From Methanococcus voltae (GTDB lineage: Archaea > AGJL01 > Methanococci > Methanococcales > Methanococcaceae), in contig NZ_JANUCR010000001.1 of the NCBI RefSeq assembly GCF_024807655.1, positions 372,001 through 436,000 on the forward strand: a stretch of 64,000 nucleotides of DNA, in the 5' to 3' direction. The notes beneath the pieces are model-generated. The model ran no database searches and was not told the origin of the DNA. It saw only the letters and a list, made by a program, of their open reading frames with translations. This document shows positions 10,258 to 18,591 of the stretch, piece after piece (positions within the stretch are counted from its first letter, which is position 1; the number at the start of each line of letters is the position of its first letter). A program made the position numbers and the translations under genes.

Positions 10258-10719
10258 TTAATTCTCAAATTTTAAGGCAACCGTAGTATCTGCGGATACA
10301 TTATCTTCAATATAATCTTTCAAAAAATTTTTATCATTTTCAGATACTGGCGTATCATTAGCCAATACTATCGTAATATCATATTGCCCCTCCCGATTAA
10401 TTATTTCAGAACGTATGAAATATAAACTTGCTTCTGAACCATTATATCCAGAATTTAGCAGATTTACGGCAGATTTTGCAAGCACATCTACATCACCGAC
10501 TTTTTTAACCTGTTGGTCTAAAACTTCATCCATAAAATGAGAAGTCATTGCATAGGAAATTACAAGTATTGCTAAAACCATTACTGAAAATTCTAAAGAT
10601 AATTGACCTTTTTTACCTTTTTTACCTTCTTTTTGCTTTTTATATATATTAAAAGCAGTATTTTCAATTTTTTTCAAATTTTCACCGATTAATGTGAAAT
10701 TATTGAGAAACTTTTTCAT
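10258..10719 (-). CDS. epdA: Type IV-like prepilin, class III signal peptide (EpdA-like)
   Basis: A 153-residue prepilin with an unusually long leader. Residues 27-38 are almost all Lys and Gly, ending KKG, and are followed by QLSLEFSVMVLAILVISYAM. Predicted EppA cleavage is between Gly38 and Gln39, with Glu at +5. The mature exterior domain is about 90 residues. The ATG at 10719 has no strong ribosome binding site, so the true start could be internal and the leader shorter. It is the first gene after the peptidase gene in the transcription direction, as in the M. maripaludis locus, which is the basis for the name. Confidence 0.65.
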   Translation of the reverse strand: MKKFLNNFTLIGENLKKIENTAFNIYKKQKEGKKGKKGQLSLEFSVMVLAILVISYAMTSHFMDEVLDQQVKKVGDVDVLAKSAVNLLNSGYNGSEASLYFIRSEIINREGQYDITIVLANDTPVSENDKNFLKDYIEDNVSADTTVALKFEN

Positions 10720-10835
10720 AATATTTGATTAATTCTATTATAATATATTTTATTTTTTTTATAGTATATATGAATATAGTGATTAATTATATAAATTGAA
10801 TTATCTACGACAAATACCGATAAATACCAATTAAG

Positions 10836-11852
10836 TTAAATAGAACATATATTAAGATATTTTAACAGCAAAATGGTTATATAACTTAATAATACGAAAG
10901 GTACGAAAGGATAAGTCTTTAAAATATTTACATCGGTTATTTTGCCCTTCGAATTTAAATCTTTTATCAGGTCTATATCTTCATTCGACAAACCTTCCCC
11001 ATCTAAATTAATAACTTTACCTTCTATTTTACCAATTTGGGCATTAAACATTATTTTTATTCTCTTAAAGAGGCTCGAATTATTAACAGAAACATTATCT
11101 CCATTTATGATAATTATATCCCGTATAATATCCCCTTCTTTTAATTCCGAAATTGGTTTCTTAATAGATATCTCTGCACCAGTCAAAGCATAAATTACAA
11201 CAGAAAGTAAGCTTAATTCTAATCCATAAACTGCATAATTCAATAGTACGTTTTGAGTTAAAAAATATGAATTATCCATTGCGTAAATAGCTAATAAGTA
11301 TAATGGGGACATATAACCCAAATATCTTGCTAATTTTCCATATATTTCGAATTTTCTACCCAAAAGTATTGAAATAATTGCAAAACCCCAAACAAATATC
11401 GATTTATAAGGTAAAGCATATATATCCACCACATAAGTAATTAAACCAATTATCATTGCCATATAACCTGCAGAAGGCACAATTTCCTTCCAATATTTTA
11501 TAAATATGGTTTTCATTGGCCAAATACTTGCAAATATAAAACTTAATAGTATTATTGCAAATATAGGAATTGGAACATATAAAAAGCTTGAATATGCAAA
11601 TATAGGTGCTAATGTGGCAAAAAGCTTAATATCCCCTCCACCCATACCTACACCAAGTATTAAACCCAAAATAAGCGTAGATATTAATGCCGCTATGGAA
11701 TCAAATCCAAAATAATAAAATCCAACAGAAACATTTAACAAAAACATTATTATTGTGATATAATGCGGTATTATCTTTTCTTTTATATCAGTATATGTCG
11801 CCAATCCAATCAAAAAGCCATTTAATATATATGCAATAATCAAAAAATCCAT
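10836..11852 (-). CDS. eppA: Prepilin peptidase EppA (A24 family)
   Basis: Membrane aspartyl protease that removes the class III signal peptides of the downstream pilins. It shows multiple hydrophobic segments, an N-terminal Asp in TYTDIKEKIIP (about residue 22), and the second catalytic Asp in GMGGGDIKL, the GxGD motif of type IV prepilin and preflagellin peptidases. At 338 residues it is longer than the flagellin peptidase FlaK, as expected for EppA. The ORF opens at a GTG at 11861, but the ATG at 11852 follows GTGGAAATT and gives the usual MDFLIIAYIL start. It leads the minus-strand pilus locus. Confidence 0.88.
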   Translation of the reverse strand: MDFLIIAYILNGFLIGLATYTDIKEKIIPHYITIIMFLLNVSVGFYYFGFDSIAALISTLILGLILGVGMGGGDIKLFATLAPIFAYSSFLYVPIPIFAIILLSFIFASIWPMKTIFIKYWKEIVPSAGYMAMIIGLITYVVDIYALPYKSIFVWGFAIISILLGRKFEIYGKLARYLGYMSPLYLLAIYAMDNSYFLTQNVLLNYAVYGLELSLLSVVIYALTGAEISIKKPISELKEGDIIRDIIIINGDNVSVNNSSLFKRIKIMFNAQIGKIEGKVINLDGEGLSNEDIDLIKDLNSKGKITDVNILKTYPFVPFVLLSYITILLLKYLNICSI

Positions 11853-11990
11853 AATTTCCACTTTTAAAGTTTATAATCTATTTTAATTTATGGTATTTAA
11901 ATATATAAATTATTTAATTGTATTATTCTTTATTTTTTTATTATTTATCTTTGTATATACTCATTTATCCTTATTAGTGATATTTATCTT

Positions 11991-12359
11991 TTATTCATTG
12001 TTTTTTCCGAGTTTTTCTGCTACATTATTTTTAATATCTTCTAATATTGAAGGGTCTTCGTCTAATTTTTTAACTGCTTCCTCAATAGTGTCCATTTGAG
12101 TAATCTGCAATATTTGTTTTAGAACTTCTGAAGCTATTTCAGGTTTGTGAATCCACTTACAATTCATACAGCTCCATATTTTAGAACCATCTTTTCTCGT
12201 AATGCAATCACCTAATTCTTCATCATTGCAAGGATAAAATGGACAATAGCACCATAAACAAGACTGTCCTTCATAATGACAAGGATAATATTCACAATTT
12301 GTATTCGCACCAGATGTTTCTAATACTTTTTTTAAATGCTGTTTTGCAAGGTCTATCAT
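11991..12359 (-). CDS. Cysteine-rich small-domain protein
   Basis: A 122-residue protein with a dense cysteine cluster: CEYYPCHY, CLWCYCPFYPC, DCITR and CMNCKWIHKP (about residues 20-70). This resembles the archaeal and bacterial cysteine-rich small domain (COG2158), which probably binds zinc or an iron-sulfur cluster, followed by a helical C-terminal tail. An upstream ATG at 12371 is in frame, but the ATG at 12359 has GTGAT three bases before it, so I use it. The domain is often linked to cofactor-biosynthesis genes, but no function can be assigned here. It lies head-to-head with the HD phosphodiesterase gene and downstream of nothing related. Confidence 0.6.
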   Translation of the reverse strand: MIDLAKQHLKKVLETSGANTNCEYYPCHYEGQSCLWCYCPFYPCNDEELGDCITRKDGSKIWSCMNCKWIHKPEIASEVLKQILQITQMDTIEEAVKKLDEDPSILEDIKNNVAEKLGKNNE

Positions 12360-12592
12360 AATATCACACATTTATTGTTTATTACAAATACTTAGTATAT
12401 TAATTCTAAATTATTTATTAATTGCCATTTATTTTTGGATAATTTATACTATTAAGTATCTTAAATGTTTAAAATAGGTTATAATGATATGTTTATTACT
12501 TATGTAATACATAAGCATATTAAATTAAAATATACTTAAAATATAAAATTAAATAAACCTATTAATTAATTATTACAAATTGAGGAAATAAT

Positions 12593-13456
12593 ATGATAAA
12601 ACATACCTGTAATATGGATAATTTAACAGTTGACAGCCTATTTAAAGAAGCAGAAAAAATAAATGACCCCGTACTTAAAGAAAAAACTATTGAATTTTTA
12701 AAAAATCCCCTCCCAACACACAGTGAAATAGAATTGTCTAACGTTTCGTTAGAAGAGTCCCCTGCAAGTGTTAAAAGACATCACAAGTACCCAAAAGGAC
12801 TTTTGGAGCATACAATGGCAGTAACTAAACTTTCATATAATATTGCAGTAGCCTTGGAAGAAGTTTATGGCTTAGAATTAGATAAAGATTTAATTGTTGC
12901 AGGAGCACTACTCCACGACATAATGAAACCCCAAAATTACCAAATAAAAGAAGAAATAAAAGAATATAAAGTTAAAATTAATAATAATGACAAAAATTGT
13001 AAAGATTTTAAAGATAATGAAAATTCAGATGAAAAAACTGAAAAAACTGAAAAAACAGAATACATAACTGAAACTAAGGTCATTAGACGATTTGACCACA
13101 GTTCAGATTTTCATTTGGAACACTTGACTTTAGCGACTTCAGAGCTTTATAAAAGAGATTTTCCATTAAAATTAATCAAAGTTGTTTCAAGTCATCACGG
13201 TGATTATGGTTCTTCACGCCCTGATTCGATAGAAGCTTGGATTATACATCACGCTGATAATATGGACGCTAATTTAAACGATATAGCAATTAGAATTGGA
13301 AATTCAAGAGCAAGAGACTTGAATGTTGATGATAACAAATTATATGAAAAAATAACTCCTTTAAAAATATATGAATTACGTTCACATATTGGAAAAGAGA
13401 ATTTAATTGAATATTTAAAAAATATGATGAATTCAAATGAAGAAAATAAGAGATAA
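12593..13456 (+). CDS. mptB: HD-domain phosphodiesterase, probable dihydroneopterin cyclic phosphate phosphodiesterase MptB
   Basis: HD-family metallo-phosphohydrolase of 287 residues. Metal-binding motifs are visible: HHKYPKGLLEHT near residue 65, ALLHDIMKP near 105, and HHGDYG plus HHADNMD in the second half. It is likely MptB, which opens 7,8-dihydro-D-neopterin 2',3'-cyclic phosphate in the second step of methanopterin biosynthesis. This call rests on the conserved EESPASVKRHHKYPKGL block and size, with no decisive motif. A charged insertion rich in Lys, Asn and Glu (about residues 120-165) interrupts the domain and is probably a surface loop. GAGGAAATA precedes the ATG. A polyferredoxin gene follows 59 bases later. 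Confidence 0.6.
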   Translation: MIKHTCNMDNLTVDSLFKEAEKINDPVLKEKTIEFLKNPLPTHSEIELSNVSLEESPASVKRHHKYPKGLLEHTMAVTKLSYNIAVALEEVYGLELDKDLIVAGALLHDIMKPQNYQIKEEIKEYKVKINNNDKNCKDFKDNENSDEKTEKTEKTEYITETKVIRRFDHSSDFHLEHLTLATSELYKRDFPLKLIKVVSSHHGDYGSSRPDSIEAWIIHHADNMDANLNDIAIRIGNSRARDLNVDDNKLYEKITPLKIYELRSHIGKENLIEYLKNMMNSNEENKR

Positions 13457-13515
13457 AAGTAAGGAATTAAAAATAAATAAATATATAACTCCTAATTTTA
13501 ACTTTTAGGGATAAT

Positions 13516-14202
13516 ATGTTAAAAAAAACAGTTCAAAAAGGAATTTCAAAAAGCAAATTATTAAAAAACATTCTTTCAAACGTTTTAAGTCCAAAAGAAT
13601 TTGATAAACAAGCTCGAACTAAAAAACCCATAGTTATAGATTGTTTAGCTTGTGGTTTATGTGAAAAGGTATGTACTACAGAATCTATTAAAATATTTAA
13701 ATTTAAAGATATTATATGTGAAAACTGTGGTGCTTGTGCAAATGTATGCCCAGTAGATGCCATAAATCTTAATAGGTTTGATATAGATTCTGAAAAATGT
13801 ATACAATGCGGTTATTGTGCGTTATTTTGTACAATACCAATAATTATGAATGAAATACCTATAATAAATACCCCTCATATCACAAATGAATGTAATAATT
13901 GCGGGCTTTGTGTCCCAAAATGTCCAGAAAAAGCAATATCCTACGATAAATCATTATCAAAAATTGTAATATCTGATAATTGTAGATATTCCAAAAATAA
14001 TAATTTAGAAATAAATGAAAAAAACAAATTAAATGACGAATGTATGATTTGTAAAAATTATTGTCCAATGAATGCGATAATATTACCAAAAGATTACAAT
14101 AAAGCTTGCATTATAAAATTAGACATCAATTCGTGTATATTTTGTAAAGATTGTCAATATATATGTCCGTTAAATGAGAAAGGAATAGAATTCAATGAAT
14201 GA
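13516..14202 (+). CDS. Polyferredoxin-like 4Fe-4S protein
   Basis: A 228-residue soluble iron-sulfur protein. Complete CxxCxxCxxxC motifs are seen at CLACGLCEKVC, CENCGACANVC, CIQCGYCALFC, CNNCGLCVPKC and CIFCKDCQYIC. A sixth site reads CMICKNYC and lacks one cysteine at the normal spacing. It could therefore carry five [4Fe-4S] clusters and act as an electron relay. GGGATAATATG gives a clear start. It is followed at about 60 bases by the DUF2117 gene and then a TPP enzyme, all on one strand, so a co-transcribed redox unit is possible. The partner enzyme is unknown. Confidence 0.7.
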   Translation: MLKKTVQKGISKSKLLKNILSNVLSPKEFDKQARTKKPIVIDCLACGLCEKVCTTESIKIFKFKDIICENCGACANVCPVDAINLNRFDIDSEKCIQCGYCALFCTIPIIMNEIPIINTPHITNECNNCGLCVPKCPEKAISYDKSLSKIVISDNCRYSKNNNLEINEKNKLNDECMICKNYCPMNAIILPKDYNKACIIKLDINSCIFCKDCQYICPLNEKGIEFNE

Positions 14203-14259
14203 TGCAAAAATAACCCATATGATTTATTAAAATTATGTGAAATTATAAAATGTGAAATT

Positions 14260-15537
14260 ATGAAAAACAATTTTCAAAATAATAAAATTAAAATAGGAAT
14301 TGTAGTTCACGGCCCTGAAATTATTGATAGCAGATATGCTAAAAAAATAATCGATATAATTAAAAATTATAAATTTTCCTCCGAGTTAGAGTTTGAAAAA
14401 GAAATATATGTAAAATTAGGGGGTACAATGGGGAGGGTTGCCGTTATAGACAATAATTTGGAAGAAATAATCGATATTTCGGAAAAATTAGTACCTTCTA
14501 AGTCCCTTCAAAAACTCGGGGAATTCAATGATATATTATTTTTGCTAAATTATGGTAAATCCAAAATTACAGGTCATACCTTTGGTAAAATTGTTATAAA
14601 CAATTCCAAAGTTCACAAAACGGTTATTCAAATTGAAAGACCTGGTGAAAAAGATGGAACTATATTATTATGGAATAAAAAATATATTGGGGAAAATTTA
14701 AAAAATAAAAAAAATAATGCTGAAGATAATTTTAAAGATAATACCTATAATGAACGTTTTGAAAGTTTTGTCAATGGACTAATTAACGTTATTAGTACTG
14801 AATTTAACATATCCGTTGAAAACTGCATAAGTAAAGGTATGAATGTATATTATGACGAATTAGGAAATCAATGCCGTAAAATACACGGTGTAAGCCCTAA
14901 TGAATCAATAATGGTTAATGGGATAGTTGTAGGACGTTCAAAAGGCGAAGAAGTAATAATTATTTGCAAAGATGGTAAAATTATCGATATCAAAAATGCA
15001 GAAGTTAAATGGCACGGTGTTGAAAAATTGGGAGATATCGATTTGAACAACATAATTATTAAAACTGGTATGTTAAGACGACATAGTAATTTATGCGAAG
15101 ATTTAAACATTGACGTTAAATTAAACGATGTTAAAAATAAAAATACCGATGATAAAAAAGTTGGAAAGTTGATAGTTATACACCACGCTGGAGAAAATAC
15201 TTTGGAAATGCTAAAAAAAGGTCCTATTTCAGCAGTATTGACTATTGGCGATGATACAACCACAGTTTGTGGAGACATACTTGCAAGATTCGGTATTAAA
15301 ATAATTGGCATTACCGATGGCGATAAAGACGAAATTCTTGATAATCCTCGATTAACTAATGGTTCAAAAGTATTTAAAATATTAAACGCAAAAGATGATG
15401 ATGTAGGCGATTATATCATTGAAAATTCCACTTTTGAAGATTTAAAAAGTTTTGAAGAACATTTTATATCTATTTTTAAATTAATAGAAAATTATTCACC
15501 AAAATTGAAATACACTCTTGAAGAAATTAACAAATAA
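14260..15537 (+). CDS. DUF2117-type protein
   Basis: A 425-residue cytoplasmic protein of the methanogen-restricted DUF2117 kind. It starts with KIGIVVHGPEIIDS, has LGGTMGRVAV near residue 55, and a C-terminal half with HHAGENTLEMLKKGP and VLTIGDDTTTVCGDILARFGI, which looks like a nucleotide- or metal-binding Rossmann-like fold. A Lys/Asn-rich insertion occurs near residues 150-165. The ATG at 14260 is preceded by GTGAAATT. It lies between the polyferredoxin and the IlvB-like gene. No biochemical function is known to me, and the family name is from remembered sequence features. Confidence 0.55.
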   Translation: MKNNFQNNKIKIGIVVHGPEIIDSRYAKKIIDIIKNYKFSSELEFEKEIYVKLGGTMGRVAVIDNNLEEIIDISEKLVPSKSLQKLGEFNDILFLLNYGKSKITGHTFGKIVINNSKVHKTVIQIERPGEKDGTILLWNKKYIGENLKNKKNNAEDNFKDNTYNERFESFVNGLINVISTEFNISVENCISKGMNVYYDELGNQCRKIHGVSPNESIMVNGIVVGRSKGEEVIIICKDGKIIDIKNAEVKWHGVEKLGDIDLNNIIIKTGMLRRHSNLCEDLNIDVKLNDVKNKNTDDKKVGKLIVIHHAGENTLEMLKKGPISAVLTIGDDTTTVCGDILARFGIKIIGITDGDKDEILDNPRLTNGSKVFKILNAKDDDVGDYIIENSTFEDLKSFEEHFISIFKLIENYSPKLKYTLEEINK

Positions 15538-15618
15538 GGTTTTAAAATTAAAAAAGAATAAATAATAAAGAATAAAAAAGAATAAAAAAAAATTAACCAA
15601 GATTTAATGAGGGATTTA

Positions 15619-17277
15619 ATGAATAATTCAAATTCTAAAAAATTTGTGGACAAATTAGTTGATTTTTTAGAATACAATGAAATAAAAACCATTTTTTCAT
15701 ATCCTGGTGAACAAATATTACCATTTTATAGGGCAGTTGAAAATTCTAATATAAAATTAATAACTGTTAAACACGAGCAAGCTGCAGCCCATATGGCCGA
15801 TGGTTATTCTCGAATCACTAATGAAACGGGTGTTTGTTTAGTTACTGCAGGACCTGGTGCAACCAACATAACAACGGGTGTTGCTACAGCATATCGGGAT
15901 AATTCTTCTATTGTATGTTTTACGGGTCGATGTCCTTCAAAATACATCGGTACGGAATTTTTCCAAGAAATACCTATGAATTTCTTAGATTTTGAAGAAG
16001 GTTGTTATATTTGTGAATCAGACGATGAAAACCTATCAAATATAAAAAAGGTATTTGAAAAAAGCTTATTTACTCGAAAACCTATCCAAATAAATATTTC
16101 AAAAAATGTTTATGATTCGATTGATAAATCATTTGGTTCGTTAAAAATTACAAAGAATTATAAATCTTATGAAAAGTATATTAATAATCATAACAATAGT
16201 GAATTATGTAACAAACTACATACTAAATACTGCATAAATACTATGAATAATGAAATAGTTGAAAATCTTGAAATCATTGAATATTTTGAGAATTTAAAAA
16301 ATAATGAACTTGTTCAAAAATCTAAAAATCCTATGTTATTACTTGGGCAGGGTATTTTTGGACAACTTGATTATTCCGAAATAATTCATATTGACGAGAT
16401 ACTAAAAACCTTAAAAATTCCTATAGTTACTACATACCCTGCAAGAGGCGTTATTTCAGAAGAAAATGAGAAATGCTTCGGTATGATAGGAAGAAGAGGT
16501 TATTTTGCCAACAAATATTTAAAAAATTGTGATTTACTAATAAATTTAGGTTCAAGTTTATCGTACAATACAATACTTGAATCTTGGAATGATATTAACT
16601 CAAAAATTATTAATTTAGATATTAATATCAATTGCATTTCAGATATTGAAGTAATTGTTAAAAATTTCAACGAGATTTTTAATAACCCCGATATATTTCA
16701 AAAACATTGTAATTATGAAAAAAATAACAAAAATATATTTAAAAATATATTGGAATTTAAAGATTACTCAAAAAAAGTTAAAAAATTAATAGAATCAATC
16801 CCTAATGATTCGATTATAATAACAGATGCGGGAAATCATACTGTATTTACATCGCTATTTAAAAAGTGTACATTACCTAAAAGTATCATATCATCCCATA
16901 GTATGGGTACTATGGGTTTTGGGCTTCCTTGTTCCATTGGTGTCAAGTACGGGTGTATTGACAAAAATATAAACAGAGAAGTCATAAACATTAATGGAGA
17001 CGGCGGAATTCAGATGAATATCCAAGAATTAGCAACTGTTGCCAAAAATAACTTAAAAATATTAATAGTAATTATGAAAAATAGTAGATTAAACATTTTT
17101 TGTGATTTGGACAACCCTGACTATTTAAAAATTGGGGAAGCTTATGGCATAACGTCCAAATTAGTTAAATCAGAAAATGAAATAAAAAAATGTGTGGATG
17201 AATATTTAAAAGGTAGTGGTCCTTTAATTTTAGTAGTCGAATGTGAAGATGAAAGTTTACCGAAGCCTGAATATTAA
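15619..17277 (+). CDS. Acetolactate synthase-like thiamine pyrophosphate enzyme (IlvB paralog)
   Basis: A 552-residue TPP-dependent enzyme with the three-domain IlvB/pyruvate oxidase architecture. The N-terminal Pyr domain contains KHEQAAAHMADGYSR, with the Glu that activates TPP, and TAGPGATNITTGVATAYRD. The C-terminal PP domain has the GDGGIQMNIQELATV motif for Mg-diphosphate. It is probably not the true biosynthetic acetolactate synthase: no small regulatory subunit gene follows, and the central domain holds a diverged Asn-rich stretch (about residues 180-235). The chosen ATG has AGGGATTTA upstream; an in-frame ATG at 15607 is the alternative. The substrate is unknown; a 2-keto acid decarboxylase or synthase is likely. 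Confidence 0.72.
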   Translation: MNNSNSKKFVDKLVDFLEYNEIKTIFSYPGEQILPFYRAVENSNIKLITVKHEQAAAHMADGYSRITNETGVCLVTAGPGATNITTGVATAYRDNSSIVCFTGRCPSKYIGTEFFQEIPMNFLDFEEGCYICESDDENLSNIKKVFEKSLFTRKPIQINISKNVYDSIDKSFGSLKITKNYKSYEKYINNHNNSELCNKLHTKYCINTMNNEIVENLEIIEYFENLKNNELVQKSKNPMLLLGQGIFGQLDYSEIIHIDEILKTLKIPIVTTYPARGVISEENEKCFGMIGRRGYFANKYLKNCDLLINLGSSLSYNTILESWNDINSKIINLDININCISDIEVIVKNFNEIFNNPDIFQKHCNYEKNNKNIFKNILEFKDYSKKVKKLIESIPNDSIIITDAGNHTVFTSLFKKCTLPKSIISSHSMGTMGFGLPCSIGVKYGCIDKNINREVININGDGGIQMNIQELATVAKNNLKILIVIMKNSRLNIFCDLDNPDYLKIGEAYGITSKLVKSENEIKKCVDEYLKGSGPLILVVECEDESLPKPEY

Positions 17278-17452
17278 ATATATCAAATAAACAACCATAT
17301 AATATGAAATATAGATAAATAATATTTAATTATTCAAAAATAAATAATTAAAAAAACGAAAAAACGAAAAAAACAAGAATTTAACAAATGTATAAACTTA
17401 AACTAATTTAAAATTAATGTTTTATATATTTGAATTATACCTCGGTGAAAAA

Positions 17453-18325
17453 ATGGGGCACGACTTATTTAAGGAATTAACAAAAAATATACACTTTAAC
17501 GTAACAGAATTGGATAAAAATAACTTTGGTCAAGATTGGCAAGTTCCAGAATGTTTAGTGTCAATGATTGGAATAAAAAATGGTAAAAAGCCAGTTTTCT
17601 ATTATGGAATTACTCAAAACTATAGAACTTCTTTCATAATTAAAAAAGGAAAATCTGAAAACGGAAATAACTTTATAAATGCAAGAGTTTATTTAAAATT
17701 TGACAAAGATTCATTAGTAGAAAAAGAAAAATATATCGTAAGTAATGGATTCACAGGATTGCTCTTAGCCGTCAAAATCAGTAAACCTGAATTCATAGCT
17801 ACATTTAAAAACCTATTGCTTGAAGATTATTCAAAGAATGATATTCACGTGAAAGATGTACTCGACAGGATTAAAGATAGGAACGAGTTAACCTCCATCG
17901 AAGAAAGTGCCGAGTACATTGCAAATAGAGATTATGAATGGCTAATCGGTAGAATTAAATATATGTCTAAAATGTTTAATTATTCAGGCGAAGGATTTTG
18001 GTTATTACCTTTAAAAACAGAGTCTGAAATCACTAAAGGAATGTGCCATAAAAACGATGAATTAATCATTGATTTAGAATATGCAAAGTTGTTTGAAAAC
18101 TATTTGGTTTACGTTGATGTCGAAAATGAAGTAATAAGGTACAATGGCGATAGATTGTGCAAAAATAAAAATACATTGACTGATGAACTAAAAAATAGAA
18201 GTGAAAATGTATGTCCTTGGTGCGGAAGTGCTTTAAGAAGTATCAGAACTAAAAAAGGAGAATTCTTAGGATGTACAGGATATCCAAAATGTTTATACAG
18301 GAGATATTTAAATAAAAAATACTAA
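17453..18325 (+). CDS. Uncharacterised protein with C-terminal topoisomerase-type zinc finger
   Basis: A 290-residue protein. The last 40 residues hold CPWCGSALRSIRTKKGEFLGC and then GYPKC, a four-cysteine zinc finger like the repeated C-terminal domains of type IA DNA topoisomerases. The first 250 residues match nothing I recognise and are mixed alpha/beta. The zinc finger suggests single-strand DNA or RNA binding. The ATG at 17453 has GGTGA five bases upstream and is preferred to the ATG at 17417, which lacks one. It is flanked by intergenic gaps on both sides, so it is probably monocistronic. Confidence 0.6.
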   Translation: MGHDLFKELTKNIHFNVTELDKNNFGQDWQVPECLVSMIGIKNGKKPVFYYGITQNYRTSFIIKKGKSENGNNFINARVYLKFDKDSLVEKEKYIVSNGFTGLLLAVKISKPEFIATFKNLLLEDYSKNDIHVKDVLDRIKDRNELTSIEESAEYIANRDYEWLIGRIKYMSKMFNYSGEGFWLLPLKTESEITKGMCHKNDELIIDLEYAKLFENYLVYVDVENEVIRYNGDRLCKNKNTLTDELKNRSENVCPWCGSALRSIRTKKGEFLGCTGYPKCLYRRYLNKKY

Positions 18326-18591
18326 TTAAAAATATTAAATAAATTATTTTTTTCTATTTTAAAACTTTTAAAATATTTAAGATTTTTAAAACTAATTACT
18401 TATTATGTATTTTAAAGTAGTTATTCTAAAATATAATATCTTAACATCTAAATATAATAATATATGAATTATATAAAATTAATTAAAAAGTAATTAATAA
18501 AGCTTTGAATTAATATATAATCAACATATATTGAAATTAAATATGATGCATTAGAGTTATAAGTTATTGTTTTTGTTAATTAAGTGATAAA

